Positions 17,992-27,355 are shown, counted from the first letter of the stretch. The stretch: DNA of 64,000 nt from Defluviicoccus sp. bin129 (GCA_002239065.1 MPNO01000015.1:1-64000); one strand, 5' to 3'. A program made the numbers and translations. The notes: generated by a model not told the origin, from the sequence alone.

Positions 17992-19323
17992 TCAGGACTC
18001 GAGCAGGGCCCGGAGCCGCGCGGGCGCGATGCCGCCGGCCCAGACCGACCGGGCCCGGCGCTCGATCTGCTTGGCGACCCAGGCGCGCCGCCACGCCCCG
18101 GCGGGGGCGATCGCGTCGATGCTGACCAGGTGGTCGAGGCGGGCCTCCGCTGCCTCCGTCATCGGCAGGGGGATCGCGCCGTCGAGCGCCTCGGTCAGCA
18201 TTTTCCGCGCGGCGATGATCGCCATGTCGGTATAGGCGAGGTTCTCGCGGCTGCGGTCCTGGATCGCGCCCTGGCCTTCCAGGATCATCGTGTCGTGGAT
18301 GTTGAAGTCGTAGCCCACCCCGGCATAGGTGCCGGCGCTCTGCTCGGCGGCGGAGAAGCCGTAGCGGTTCTCCATGTTGCGCTTCGGCGCGTAGCCCGGC
18401 ACCTCGTAGGTCTTGAGCTTCTCCGCCCTGAGCGCCGCGGCGTCGATGGGTGCGCGGAAGTCGTAGAACACGTCGTAGCGCCAGTTGCTCGCATCGTCGA
18501 TCGGCACATGGACCTGCACCAGCGTCCAGTCGCCGATCGCCACCACGGCGGTGTGCGGGAAGAGATAGTTGGTCACCCGCACATAGGTGACGTCGCCCCG
18601 GTCGCGCAGCGCGAAGATCCTGACGCCGAAATCGGTGCGCTCGATCTCCAGCCTGGGGTTGGTCACCTCGCGCAGGATGGCGGTGACCGAGACGTCGGAC
18701 TCGTCCGCCGCGGCGAGGAACTGCCTGAAGCCGTAGGAGCCGTCGCCCTCCGCGTCGTCGTCGAGATAGCGGTGCAGATAGGAGAGATGCGCCGGGTCGA
18801 TCTCGCCCTCGACCGCCTGCAGCCAGTTCGCCCGCTGCAGCGCCTTGAAGGCGAAGCTGTGGCTCGCCGGGGCGTCGAACCAGTCGAAGCCCGGCAGCGC
18901 CGGCGCCTCGCCGCCGCCCATATAGCCGTAGACGATGCCGTTGCGCGCGACGCAGGGATAGGCGGGCTGGCGGATTCGCTGATGATAGGTCGAGCCGGCC
19001 GGCTCGGCGGGCTGTTCCAGGCAGCGCCCGTCGACGGCGTAGAGCCAGCCGTGATAGGGGCAGCGCAGCCCGCCGTCCTCGCAACGCCCATAGGCGAGGT
19101 CGCCGGCGCGGTGGGCGCAGTGCCGGGCGAGCGCGCCGTAGCGGCCGCGGTCGTCGCGGAACACCACCAGGTCCTCGCCGAGAACCCGGATGTCCCTGAC
19201 CGGGCGTTCGTCGGGCAGCTCCTCGACCAGGGCGAAGGGCTGCCAGTAGCGCCGCATCACCGCCCCCATCGGCGTGCCCGGGCCGGTATGCGTCAGGCGG
19301 TCGTTCTGCTCCGCGCTCAGCAT
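17992..19323 (-). CDS. Rieske non-heme iron oxygenase, phthalate-dioxygenase-like
   Basis: 443 residues. GPGTPMGAVMRRYWQPF (14-30) opens the chain as in phthalate 4,5-dioxygenase-like oxygenases. Rieske ligands are Cys69-x-His71 and Cys88-x2-His91 (HCAHRAG, CPYHGW). EGEIDPAHLSYLH carries the mononuclear iron Asp/His/His set. This class is a homo-oligomer without a beta subunit and needs a separate reductase, which is absent here. It lies four bases upstream of the MarR-family stop on the same strand, so the regulator gene is transcribed first and could be co-transcribed with it. Confidence 0.92.
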   Translation of the reverse strand: MLSAEQNDRLTHTGPGTPMGAVMRRYWQPFALVEELPDERPVRDIRVLGEDLVVFRDDRGRYGALARHCAHRAGDLAYGRCEDGGLRCPYHGWLYAVDGRCLEQPAEPAGSTYHQRIRQPAYPCVARNGIVYGYMGGGEAPALPGFDWFDAPASHSFAFKALQRANWLQAVEGEIDPAHLSYLHRYLDDDAEGDGSYGFRQFLAAADESDVSVTAILREVTNPRLEIERTDFGVRIFALRDRGDVTYVRVTNYLFPHTAVVAIGDWTLVQVHVPIDDASNWRYDVFYDFRAPIDAAALRAEKLKTYEVPGYAPKRNMENRYGFSAAEQSAGTYAGVGYDFNIHDTMILEGQGAIQDRSRENLAYTDMAIIAARKMLTEALDGAIPLPMTEAAEARLDHLVSIDAIAPAGAWRRAWVAKQIERRARSVWAGGIAPARLRALLES

Positions 19324-19327
19324 CGGG

Positions 19328-19822
19328 TCAGTCGCCGGCCAGCCGGGCCAGCACCTTCTCGCGCTCGCGCTCGTCGATGATGCCGAGCAGCACCTTGCGG
19401 TAGCCGTCGACCGCCTCGGCGCCGGCTTCCCGGTAGGCGCGGGCGATCCGGCTGCGCTGGTTCTCGGTCAAGCGGCGTTCCAGCGCGATTCCCTTCTCGG
19501 TGAGGTTCAGCATGCGCTGGCGCCGGTCGCGGGTCCCGGCGCCGGAATCCACGAAGCCCTCGCGCACCAGCTGGCCGAGCACCCGCGACAGGCTCTGCTT
19601 GGACACCTTCAGGATGTCGAGCAGCTGCGAGACGGTGATGCCGGGGTTGCGGCCGATGAAATAGATCGTCCGGTGGTGGGCGCGGCCGAAGCCGAGCTCG
19701 GTCAGGATCGCGTCCGGCTGGCCGGTGAAATCGCGATAGGCGTAGAACAGCAGCTCGATCCCCTGGCGCAAATCCTCCTCGCGCAGGAACAGCGGATTGA
19801 AGCCTGATTTTAAGTCAACCAT
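19328..19822 (-). CDS. MarR-family transcriptional regulator
   Basis: 164 residues from ATG 19822; longer open frame upstream is not protein-like. NPGITVSQLLDILKVSKQSLSRVLGQLVREGFV is the winged-helix DNA-reading region, followed by the wing GTRDRRQRMLNLTEKG. The start codon sits exactly in the centre of a 23-bp inverted repeat (19810-19832), so the protein probably represses itself. No Shine-Dalgarno is visible, which fits a leaderless or poorly translated message. It is divergent from the branched-chain aminotransferase gene at 19922 and just upstream of a Rieske oxygenase; either may be its target. The effector is unknown. Confidence 0.9.
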   Translation of the reverse strand: MVDLKSGFNPLFLREEDLRQGIELLFYAYRDFTGQPDAILTELGFGRAHHRTIYFIGRNPGITVSQLLDILKVSKQSLSRVLGQLVREGFVDSGAGTRDRRQRMLNLTEKGIALERRLTENQRSRIARAYREAGAEAVDGYRKVLLGIIDEREREKVLARLAGD

Positions 19823-19832
19823 GTTGACATAA
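19810..19832. promoter_or_regulatory. Putative MarR operator centred on the marR start codon
   Basis: TTA-n-GTCAAC-CAT-GTTGAC-n-TAA is a near-perfect dyad; its central CAT (19820-19822) is the complement of the regulator's ATG. The right half contains TTGACA (19824-19829), which could be the -35 of a promoter reading toward the aminotransferase, with a weak TACCCG -10 at 19847. MarR proteins bind this size of symmetrical site. Binding here would block both directions. Confidence 0.6.
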
Positions 19833-19921
19833 TTGCCCGCGGCTGTTACCCGGGCAAGCGAATCGCGCAGCAAAATCGTCACGAATGCGGCGCGGATCCG
19901 TGTCGGGGCGGCGGTGGGGAA

Positions 19922-20791
19922 ATGATCAATTTCGACGATCAGGACGGCCGGATCTGGTTCAACGGCACGCTCCGGGAATGGCGCGACTGCAAGCTCCACG
20001 TCCTCAGCCACGGGTTGCACTATGCGAGCTGCGTGTTCGAGGGCGAGCGCGTCTATTCCGGCGCGGTGTTCAGGCTGCGCGAGCATACCCGGCGCCTGAT
20101 CGATTCCGCCGCGGCCCTTGGTTTCGAGCTTCCCTACACGCTGGACGAGCTGGAACGGGCGACCAACGAGACCGTCGCCGCCCAGGGCTATGCCGACGCC
20201 TATGTCCGCCCGGTCGCCTGGCGCGGCAGCGAGATGATGGGGGTCTCGGCGCAGGAGACCAGGATCAACGTCGCCATCGCGGTGTGGGAATGGCCGTCCT
20301 ATTTCTCGCCCGAGGCGCGGCTCAAGGGGATCCGCCTCAAGCGGGCGCCGTGGCGGCGGCCGTCGCCGGACACCGCCCCGGTGCATTCCAAGGCGGCCGG
20401 GCTCTACATGATCTGCACGCTGTCCAAGCACGAGGCCGAGGCGGACGGTTTCGACGATGCGCTGATGCTCGACTGGCGCGGCCAGGTGGCCGAGACCACC
20501 GGCGCCAACGTCTTCCTGGTCCAGAACGGGACGCTGCACACGCCGACGCCGGACTGCTTCCTCGACGGGATCACCCGGCGCACGGTGATGGGTCTGGCCA
20601 GGGACCGCGGCATCGAGACGGTCGAGCGCGTGATCATGCCGGACGAGCTGGAAAAGGCCGACGAGATCTTCGTCACCGGCACCGCCGCCGAGGTCACCCC
20701 GGTCGGCCAGATCGACGACCTCCACCTCCAGGTCGGCCCGGTCACCCGCACCCTGATGGACGCCTACGACGCCGAGGTGGGCAAGACGTAG
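19922..20791 (+). CDS. ilvE: Branched-chain amino acid aminotransferase
   Basis: 289 residues. Fold-type IV PLP enzyme: HGLHYASCVFEGERVY (36-51), YVRPVAWRG, and the PLP lysine in HSKAAGLYMI. QVAETTGANVF and ITRRTVMGLARDRG are family signatures. It transfers amino groups between glutamate and leucine, isoleucine or valine. D-amino-acid or aminodeoxychorismate relatives lack this combination of motifs. It is divergent from the MarR gene, with a possible TTGACA -35 inside the operator. The gene ends before a strong hairpin at 20901. Confidence 0.92.
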   Translation: MINFDDQDGRIWFNGTLREWRDCKLHVLSHGLHYASCVFEGERVYSGAVFRLREHTRRLIDSAAALGFELPYTLDELERATNETVAAQGYADAYVRPVAWRGSEMMGVSAQETRINVAIAVWEWPSYFSPEARLKGIRLKRAPWRRPSPDTAPVHSKAAGLYMICTLSKHEAEADGFDDALMLDWRGQVAETTGANVFLVQNGTLHTPTPDCFLDGITRRTVMGLARDRGIETVERVIMPDELEKADEIFVTGTAAEVTPVGQIDDLHLQVGPVTRTLMDAYDAEVGKT

Positions 20792-20900
20792 ACCCGTGCC
20801 CGTCCCACCCTGGACCGCGGCGGCGGTGAGCGGCAGGGACCGCTCGCGCTTCGTTGTCCACCGCGCGGCGACGGCCGAACTCGTTGAAGCCGCGGAAGCT

Positions 20901-20927
20901 CCGCCCCCCGCGGTCGACGGGGGGCGG
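20901..20927. terminator. Hairpin between convergent genes
   Basis: CCGCCCCCC and GGGGGGCGG form a perfect 9-bp stem with a 9-base loop, in the gap between ilvE (+) and the 20956-21345 gene (-). There is only a short TT after it on +, so it is a bidirectional terminator candidate without a T-run. Confidence 0.45.
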
Positions 20928-20955
20928 TTCTCACGGAGAGCCGGTCGCGACCGCC

Positions 20956-21345
20956 CTATTTGATCTTGAGGGCCGTGTTGAGCAATTTGGCGCAGGCCCC
21001 GGCCACGTCGTTGTCGGGCTTCGCTCCCCCGGGGAAAGTCGCCCAGCCGGCCTTTATCAGATGGCTGTCGCGTTTCCACGAGTCGACCGCCGCGAACTTG
21101 TCGACCAGGCCAGTGTCGGCACCGGCCGCCGCCTCGAATTTGGCGGCGCAAATCGGGGCCAGAGCCTGGACCGTTGCCGTTTGGGCCGCCATTGCGGCGG
21201 TTTCGGCGGCAGTGCTGCCGGAAACCCATCCGCCCCAGGAAAAACCGACGATCAAGGTGCCGGCCACACCCACGACCAACCCTTGCAAGAGACGTGTCGG
21301 AGAACTTCCCTCGACATACGGAGACAGGAATGCAGGCGCTTTCAT
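20956..21345 (-). CDS. Conserved-looking single-pass membrane protein of unknown function
   Basis: 129 residues. GGGAGGGG lies nine bases before the ATG. One helix (about 19-40, LLQGLVVGVAGTLIVGF) is followed by SWGGWVSGSTAAETAA and then a soluble domain with APICAAKFEAA, DSWKRDSHLIKAGWATFPG and a conserved-looking VAGACAKLL. The two cysteines might pair in the periplasm. I recall similar hypothetical proteins in Rhizobiales but no functional name. It stands alone between ilvE and the methyltransferase. Confidence 0.6.
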   Translation of the reverse strand: MKAPAFLSPYVEGSSPTRLLQGLVVGVAGTLIVGFSWGGWVSGSTAAETAAMAAQTATVQALAPICAAKFEAAAGADTGLVDKFAAVDSWKRDSHLIKAGWATFPGGAKPDNDVAGACAKLLNTALKIK

Positions 21346-21493
21346 GGGATTTCCCCTCCCATAACGAGAGCGGAATGTTCCACCCTACCGCGGCCACGGT
21401 AGCATGCCTGCGCCATTCCCGACAGGTGGCGTCCCCGTTCTGCACGTCAGGGACGAATGCACCTCGGCGGTTCCAGTCGAGACCGGTGCGCCC

Positions 21494-22300
21494 TCACCCC
21501 CGCTCGGCGACCACCAGCATGCCCACCAGCCTGCCCTCCTCGCCGGAACGGATGCTGTTGAGCAGGCGTTCGCGCAGGTCTTCCCCGAGCGCGATTCCGG
21601 CGCCGAGACCGGGGCGCGGGCGCTGGCCGCGCTGGCCGCCGACGGCGCCCTCGCCCTTGTTCTCGACGACGCGGAACCCGGCCGCCGCCAGCCCGTCGAG
21701 GAGCTCCTCCGGGGTGCCGGGAAAGCTGTAGGACGCGTCATGCGCCCAGGGCAGCGGGTAGTGCGGCTCGCCCGCCGGGCCGTGCGCCGCGTGGCTCAGC
21801 GCGTAGCGCCCGCCGGGGACAAGCACGCGATGGGCCTCGGCGAACATGCGGGGCTTGTCGGCGACGTTCATCGACACGTTCTGGCACCAGACGAGATCGA
21901 AGCTGCCGTCCGGGTAGGGCAGGTCGGTGACGCCGCCCTCTCGCGTCGCGATCCGCCCGTCGAGCCCGCAGAGCGCGTTCAGGCGCTCCGCCGCGTCGAC
22001 ATATTCGCGGGTGACGTCGATCGCCGCGACCGTGCAGCCATGGACATGGGCGAGATAGCGCGACGAGCCGCCGATGCCGCAGCCGGCGTCGAGCACCCGC
22101 ATGCCCTCCGCCACGCCGGCGAGTTGGCACAGCGTCTCGGTCTGGGCGAGCCCGCCGCCGTGCAGCTGGTCGACATGCTGGAACATCTCGACCGTCGGGT
22201 TGTCGATGTCCTGGCCGTCGGCGGCGAGCGCGGCGAGGATGCGCTCGACCAGACCGCGCGAACCGTAAAGCGCCCGGATCGACGCCGTCGGCTCAGCCAT
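21494..22300 (-). CDS. Class I SAM-dependent methyltransferase
   Basis: 268 residues. Motif I is VLDAGCGIGGSSRYLA; CTVAAIDVTREYV supplies the acidic SAM contact; FDLVWCQNVSMNV and HRVLVPGGRYAL are motifs II/III. The pattern most resembles small-molecule methylases of the sarcosine/dimethylglycine and tocopherol/sterol type. Its start overlaps the moaE stop by eight bases, so it is the last gene of the mobB-moeA-moaD-moaE run. No direct link to molybdopterin is apparent. Substrate unknown. Confidence 0.88.
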   Translation of the reverse strand: MAEPTASIRALYGSRGLVERILAALAADGQDIDNPTVEMFQHVDQLHGGGLAQTETLCQLAGVAEGMRVLDAGCGIGGSSRYLAHVHGCTVAAIDVTREYVDAAERLNALCGLDGRIATREGGVTDLPYPDGSFDLVWCQNVSMNVADKPRMFAEAHRVLVPGGRYALSHAAHGPAGEPHYPLPWAHDASYSFPGTPEELLDGLAAAGFRVVENKGEGAVGGQRGQRPRPGLGAGIALGEDLRERLLNSIRSGEEGRLVGMLVVAERG

Positions 22301-22766
22301 CGCCGGGCCCGGCCCCGGGCGCGGCCCAGCGCTCCCCGGCCAGCGCGTCGTCGGGGTCGGCGTCGACCCAGCGCTCGCCCCCGGGAGTTTCCTCCAGCTT
22401 CCAGAACGGCGCCCTGGTCTTGAGCCAGTCGATCAGGAAGCTGCACGCATCGATCGCCGCCCGGCGATGCGCCGAGGCGGTGGCGCAGAGCACGATGCGC
22501 TCGCCCGGCTCCAGCCGGCCGTAGCGGTGGACGATGAGCACCGCCTCCAGCGGCCAGCGCGACCGCGCCTCGGCCTCGATGTCCGCGAGCTGGCGTTCGG
22601 TCATGCCGGGATAGTGTTCGAGCGTCATCGCGCTCACCGCGCCGCCGCCGGAGAAGTCGCGCACCAGGCCGACGAAGCAGCTCACCGCGCCGGCGCCCGT
22701 GGCCTCGGCGGAGAGCCGGTCGAGCTCCGCGCCGACGTCGAAATCCTCCTGCTGGACCCGGATCAC
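22293..22766 (-). CDS. moaE: Molybdopterin synthase catalytic subunit
   Basis: 157 residues from GTG 22766, two bases after the moaD stop, giving the usual MoaE start (V)IRVQQEDFDVGAEL. CFVGLVRDFSGG, HRYGRLEPGE and the active-site lysines in WLKTRAPFWKLEE are present. MoaE with thiocarboxylated MoaD makes the dithiolene of molybdopterin. The longer frame reading back through moaD is not the real start. Confidence 0.95.
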   Translation of the reverse strand: MIRVQQEDFDVGAELDRLSAEATGAGAVSCFVGLVRDFSGGGAVSAMTLEHYPGMTERQLADIEAEARSRWPLEAVLIVHRYGRLEPGERIVLCATASAHRRAAIDACSFLIDWLKTRAPFWKLEETPGGERWVDADPDDALAGERWAAPGAGPGDG

Positions 22767-22768
22767 GA

Positions 22769-23020
22769 TCAGCCCCCGGTCATCGGCGGGAACAGCGCCA
22801 CCTCGTCGCCCGCGCCCACCGGGCTGTCGAACTCGCAGAGCTCCTGGTTGACCGCGACGCGCAGCGCCTCGCGGTTGCCGAGCGCCTCGGCATAGGCGTC
22901 GCTGCGGCCGCTCAGCCAGTCGATCAGGGTCTCGACATCGATGACCCCGGCGGGCGGCGCGACGGTCTCGGCCGGCACCCCGATGCGCTGGCGCACCCAT
23001 CCGAAATAGAGCATTTGCAT
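22769..23020 (-). CDS. moaD: Molybdopterin synthase sulfur-carrier subunit
   Basis: 83 residues from ATG 23020, overlapping the moeA stop in TGATG (a second ATG follows at 23014). YFGWVRQRIG starts the ubiquitin-like fold and GDEVALFPPMTGG ends it with the diglycine that is adenylated and thiocarboxylated. It is followed at once by moaE. Confidence 0.95.
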   Translation of the reverse strand: MQMLYFGWVRQRIGVPAETVAPPAGVIDVETLIDWLSGRSDAYAEALGNREALRVAVNQELCEFDSPVGAGDEVALFPPMTGG

Positions 23021-24273
23021 CAGCTCACCTCGCTGAACGGCAGGAAATCGACCATCGCCCCCTCTTCCACCCGGGCGAGCTCCTCGGGCAGCTCGAGCAG
23101 CCCGTCGGCGCCGACCATCGAGGACAGGATGCCCGCGCCGTCGCGCGGGAACTTGGTGACATAGGGCATCCCGTCCTCTCCGGTATGCAGGATCACCCGC
23201 AGCCATTCGCGGCGCGAGACCTTCTTGCGGTAGGCGAACCCGGCGCGCACCGGGAAGGTCTTCGGCGCCCCCCCGACCGCCCCGGAGAGCCTGAGGATCG
23301 CCGGCCGGGCGAAGCGCATGAAGGTCACCATCACCGCGACCGGGTTGCCGGGAAGCCCGATGAACGGCACCCGGCCGACCTGGCCCAGCGCCAGCGGCCG
23401 GCCCGGGCGGATCGCGAGGCGCCAGAAATGGATCCCGCCGAGCGCCTCGACCGCGGACCGCACATGGTCCTCCTCGCCGGTCGAGACCCCGCCCGAGGTC
23501 ATGATCAGATCGTGCCCGCCGGCCGCCCCGTCGAGAGCCTCGCGCACCGCCGCCTCGCTGTCCTCCAGGATGCCGAGGTCGTCGACCTCGCAGCCGAGCC
23601 CGTCGAGCAGCCCGGCCAGGGCATAACGGTTGGCGTCGTAGACGCAGCCCGGGGGCAGCGGGTCGGTGACCTCGCGGATCTCGTCGCCGGTCGAGAACAG
23701 GGCGACGCGCAGCTTCGCGTTGACTTCCAGCATCGCGCAGCCGATCGAGGCGGCGAGCCCGACATCCTGCGCGCGCAGCCGCCGCCCCCTGGTCAGCACC
23801 ACGGCGCCCGCCTCGATGTCCTCGCCGGCATGGCGCCGGTTGGCGCCGCGCCTGATGCCGGGCGGGACGACCACGCTATCGCCGTCCCGGGCGCAGTCCT
23901 CCTGCATCAGCACGGTGTCGGGGCCGGGCGGCATCGGCGCGCCGGTAAAGATGCGCACCGCCTCGCCGCGCGGCACCGGGCGGTCGACGCTCTGCCCGGC
24001 GGCGATCCGCGCGCCCACCGGGAGGCGGGTCTCGCGCCCGCCGTCGAGATCGTCGAAATGGACCGCGTAGCCGTCGACGGCGGCGTTGTCGTGCGGCGGC
24101 ACCGGGAAGGGCGCGGTCAAATCGGCGGCGAGGATGCGCCCGCGCGCCTCCCTGAGCGCCACGGTCTCGCTGCCGACCACGACGTCGAGCCGTTCGCCGA
24201 GCAGCGCCAGCGCCTCGCCGGCGGTCATCAGCGCGCCGCCGAAGGCGAAGCAGTCGTCGGAGAGCTGGGCCAT
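23020..24273 (-). CDS. moeA: Molybdopterin molybdenumtransferase
   Basis: 417 residues from ATG 24273, two bases after the mobB stop. HDNAAVDGYAV, the GAPMPPGPDTVLMQEDC stretch, LFSTGDEI, MTSGGVSTGEEDH and FIGLPGNPVAVMVTF are the MoeA signatures in order. It inserts molybdate into adenylated molybdopterin. In this window that cofactor would supply three CoxL-type hydroxylases and MsrP. Confidence 0.95.
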   Translation of the reverse strand: MAQLSDDCFAFGGALMTAGEALALLGERLDVVVGSETVALREARGRILAADLTAPFPVPPHDNAAVDGYAVHFDDLDGGRETRLPVGARIAAGQSVDRPVPRGEAVRIFTGAPMPPGPDTVLMQEDCARDGDSVVVPPGIRRGANRRHAGEDIEAGAVVLTRGRRLRAQDVGLAASIGCAMLEVNAKLRVALFSTGDEIREVTDPLPPGCVYDANRYALAGLLDGLGCEVDDLGILEDSEAAVREALDGAAGGHDLIMTSGGVSTGEEDHVRSAVEALGGIHFWRLAIRPGRPLALGQVGRVPFIGLPGNPVAVMVTFMRFARPAILRLSGAVGGAPKTFPVRAGFAYRKKVSRREWLRVILHTGEDGMPYVTKFPRDGAGILSSMVGADGLLELPEELARVEEGAMVDFLPFSEVS

Positions 24274-24275
24274 GA

Positions 24276-24803
24276 TCAGGCCGCCCCCCTGGCGGCGGGG
24301 CGGAGCCCGCAATGGGCGACGATGAAATCGGCGATCGCCGCGGTGTCGTTGAGGTCGAGCACCGGGATCGCGGCATCGCCCGCCCCGGCATCGGTGGCGA
24401 GCGCGACCACGTCGGGGTCGCCGGGGTGGAGCGCCGGCTTGCCGACCGCCGGGCGGTGGACTTCGAGCTTGTCGTGCGGCTCGCTCTTGAAACCCTCGAT
24501 CAGCACCAGGTCGACCGGCGCCATGCGGGCCAGCAACCCGTCGATCCGGGGCTCGGGCTCGTCGCGGTTCTCGTGGATCAGGGCGAAGCGGTTGACCGAG
24601 GACACCACCACCTCGCGGGCGCCGGCCTCGCGGTGGACATGCGAGTCCTTGCCGGGGGTGTCGATGTCGAACCCGGCATGGGCGTGCTTGATGGTCGAGA
24701 CCGAGATGCCCCGCTCGACGAGCTCGTGCAGCAGGCGCCGGACCAGCGACGTCTTGCCGCTGCCGCTCCAGCCGACGATCCCGAGCACCGCTCCGTGCGT
24801 CAT
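24276..24803 (-). CDS. mobB: Molybdopterin-guanine dinucleotide biosynthesis adaptor protein
   Basis: 175 residues. P-loop GWSGSGKT (11-18) with STIKHAHAGFDIDTPGKDS and DLVLIEGFKSE, the MobB pattern. It is a GTP-binding helper of nucleotide attachment to molybdopterin. It follows the pgsA stop (24805) directly, and is the first molybdenum gene of the run. Confidence 0.94.
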   Translation of the reverse strand: MTHGAVLGIVGWSGSGKTSLVRRLLHELVERGISVSTIKHAHAGFDIDTPGKDSHVHREAGAREVVVSSVNRFALIHENRDEPEPRIDGLLARMAPVDLVLIEGFKSEPHDKLEVHRPAVGKPALHPGDPDVVALATDAGAGDAAIPVLDLNDTAAIADFIVAHCGLRPAARGAA

Positions 24804-24804
24804 C

Positions 24805-25422
24805 TCAGCCCTGTTCTCCCGCCCCGCTCCCGGGCGCCCGCGTTCCTTCGCTACCGCCCTTGCCGGACTCCGCGCCGGCGATGTGGCGCAGCCCGGAGCG
24901 AAGATAGTCGTATCCGGTGACCAGTGTCAGCACCGCCGCGGCCCACAGCCCGACTTCGCCGACGGTCGCCCACGGGACGCCCCACGGCCCCGCCCCGCCG
25001 AGCAGCAGGATGGCTATGGCGGTCATCTGGATCGCGGTCTTCCATTTGGCAAGCCGGCTGACCGGCATCGAGACGTCGATCCCGGCGAGATACTCGCGCA
25101 GCCCCGAGACCAGGATCTCGCGGCACAGGATGACCAGCGCCGGCAGCAACGCAAGCCCGCCGATCTGACCGAACCCGACCATCATCAGGAGCGCCGCGGC
25201 GACCACCAGCTTGTCGGCCACGGGATCGAGGAAACGGCCGAGCGCGGAGCGCTGATCGAGCCGCCGCGCGAAATAGCCGTCGAAGAAATCGGTGATGCCG
25301 GCGACGACGAAGACGGCGAAGGCGACCCAGCTCCCGGCGGCTCCGCCGACATAGAACGACGCCACCAGCACCGGGATCAGGGCGATGCGGAACAGCGTCA
25401 GCAGGTTGGGGATGGTGATCAT
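24805..25422 (-). CDS. pgsA: CDP-diacylglycerol-glycerol-3-phosphate 3-phosphatidyltransferase
   Basis: 205 residues from ATG 25422. ITIPNLLTLFRI opens the first helix; the CDP-alcohol phosphotransferase motif is complete in DFFDGYFARRLDQ followed by SALGRFLDPVADK. Several further membrane helices follow. It makes phosphatidylglycerophosphate in the inner membrane. It lies seven bases after uvrC, the common alphaproteobacterial arrangement. The tail from about 185 is glycine/serine-rich. Confidence 0.95.
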   Translation of the reverse strand: MITIPNLLTLFRIALIPVLVASFYVGGAAGSWVAFAVFVVAGITDFFDGYFARRLDQRSALGRFLDPVADKLVVAAALLMMVGFGQIGGLALLPALVILCREILVSGLREYLAGIDVSMPVSRLAKWKTAIQMTAIAILLLGGAGPWGVPWATVGEVGLWAAAVLTLVTGYDYLRSGLRHIAGAESGKGGSEGTRAPGSGAGEQG

Positions 25423-25429
25423 CGGCCGG

Positions 25430-27355
25430 TCAGGGCTCGCCGTGGAAGTGATCGTAGACCCGCCTCGCCACAGTCTTGCTGATCCCGTCCACGGTCTCAA
25501 GGTCGGCGAGCCCGGCCCGCGCGACGGCGGCGGCCGAGCCGAAATGGTTGAGCAGCGCGCGCTTGCGCCTGGCGCCGATGCCGTCGATGTCGTCGAGCGG
25601 CGAGCGCCGGATCGCCCGCGACCGGCGCGCCCGGTGCGAGCCGATCGCGAAGCGGTGCGCCTCGTCGCGCAGGCGCTGCATGAAATAGAGCACCGGGTCG
25701 TCGGGCGGCAGGGTGAAGGGCTGGCGCCCGGCCATGTAGAAGCGCTCCCTCCCGGCACGGCGGTCCGGACCCTTGGCGATGCACACCAGCGGCAGGTCCT
25801 CGATGCCGAGATCGGCCAGCACCTCGCTTGCCGCCGATAGCTGGCCCGGCCCGCCGTCGACGATCGCGAGATCGGGCCAGGCGCCGCCCTCGCGGCCCGG
25901 ATCCTCGCGCAGCGCGCGGGCGTAGCGGCGTTGCAGCACCTCGCGCATCATCGCGTAGTCGTCGCCCGGCGCGATGTCGGTCGAGCGGATGTTGAACTTG
26001 CGATAGGCCGCCTTGTGCAAGCCTTCCGGCCCGGCGACGATCATCGCGCCGAGCGCGTCGCTGCCGGAGATGTGGCTGTTGTCGAACACCTCGATCCGGC
26101 GCGGCGGCCCGTCGAGCGCGAACTGCTCGGCCACGCGGTCGAGCAGGCGGCGCTGGGCGGCGCTCCCGGCCAGCCGCCGGCCGAGCGAGTCGCGGGCGTT
26201 CTCCACCGCCTGGTCGATCAGCTTGCGGCGCCCGCCGCGCTCGGGCGTCGCGATGCGCACGCGGCGCCTCGCGCTGATCGACAGCGCCTCGGCCAGCAGG
26301 TCGACCCCCTGCGGGCGGTGGCTGGCGAGGACCAGCGGGGGCGGCGCCTTGTCGGTGTAGAACTGGCCGAGAAAGGCGCCGAGCACGCGGTCGGGCAGCT
26401 CGTCCCTGGCCTGGGCGGGGAAATAGGTCCGGCTGCCGAAATTCTGTCCGGCGCGGTAGAAGAAGACCTGGATGCAGCTCTGCCCGGCGGTCTGGGCGAG
26501 GGCGAAGATGTCCGCCGTGCCGAGCGAGCGCACGTTGATGTCCTGGCGCGCCTGGACCTCCGACAGCGCCCGGATCCGGTCGCGATAGACCGCCGCGGTC
26601 TCGTATTCGAGCGCCTGGCTCGCCGCCTCCATCCGGCGCGACAGACGCCGCTGCAGCCCTTGGCTCCGCCCGCTCAGGAATTCGCGCGCCTGGCCGACGA
26701 TCTCGTCATAGGCCTCCGCCCCGATGCGGCCGACGCAGGGGCCGGAGCAGCGCTTGATCTGGTATTGCAGGCAGGGCCGCGTGCGCGCGGCGAACACGGC
26801 GTCCGAACAGGAGCGCAGCGGAAACACCTTCTGCAGGGTGAGCAGCGTGCGGTTGACCGCGCCGGCCGAGGCGAAGGGTCCGAAATACTCCCCCTTGCGG
26901 CTCCGCGCGCCGCGGTGCTTGAGCAGCTGCGGCCAGTCGTGGTCGGCGGTCAGCAGGATATAGGGGAACGACTTGTCGTCCCGCATCAGGATGTTGTAGC
27001 GCGGCTTGTGCTCCTTGATCAGGTTGGCCTCGAGCAGCAGCGCCTCGGCCTCGGTATGGGTGGTGATCGCTTCGAGGGACTGGGTCTCGGCGATCATCCG
27101 GTGCAGCCTGGGCGGCAGGCGGCCCGGCCTTGTATAGGCGCTCACCCGCTTGCGCAGATTCTTCGCCTTGCCGACATAGAGCGCCGCGCCCCCCGCGTCG
27201 ACCATCCGGTAGATGCCCGGGCGGGCGGGCAGAACCCGGACCTCGGCGGCAATCGCCTCGACCCCCCGGGCGAGCGTCTCGGCCCAGCGGATTTCGAGCG
27301 GACCGTCGCCCGCCGCGCGCCGCCGCGCATCCGGCCCGCCCGCGGATTCCGCCAT
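25430..27355 (-). CDS. uvrC: Excinuclease ABC subunit C
   Basis: 641 residues. GIY-YIG nuclease domain at the N-terminus ([25 protein letters not shown]), CSGPCVGRI cysteine pair, UVR motif ([15 protein letters not shown]), RNase-H-like C-terminal nuclease ([21 protein letters not shown]) and a terminal helix-hairpin-helix pair ([30 protein letters not shown]). It makes both incisions around UvrB-bound DNA damage. uvrB is also in the window at 30033-32150. The 339-base AT-rich region upstream presumably carries its promoter. Confidence 0.97.
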   Translation of the reverse strand: MAESAGGPDARRRAAGDGPLEIRWAETLARGVEAIAAEVRVLPARPGIYRMVDAGGAALYVGKAKNLRKRVSAYTRPGRLPPRLHRMIAETQSLEAITTHTEAEALLLEANLIKEHKPRYNILMRDDKSFPYILLTADHDWPQLLKHRGARSRKGEYFGPFASAGAVNRTLLTLQKVFPLRSCSDAVFAARTRPCLQYQIKRCSGPCVGRIGAEAYDEIVGQAREFLSGRSQGLQRRLSRRMEAASQALEYETAAVYRDRIRALSEVQARQDINVRSLGTADIFALAQTAGQSCIQVFFYRAGQNFGSRTYFPAQARDELPDRVLGAFLGQFYTDKAPPPLVLASHRPQGVDLLAEALSISARRRVRIATPERGGRRKLIDQAVENARDSLGRRLAGSAAQRRLLDRVAEQFALDGPPRRIEVFDNSHISGSDALGAMIVAGPEGLHKAAYRKFNIRSTDIAPGDDYAMMREVLQRRYARALREDPGREGGAWPDLAIVDGGPGQLSAASEVLADLGIEDLPLVCIAKGPDRRAGRERFYMAGRQPFTLPPDDPVLYFMQRLRDEAHRFAIGSHRARRSRAIRRSPLDDIDGIGARRKRALLNHFGSAAAVARAGLADLETVDGISKTVARRVYDHFHGEP

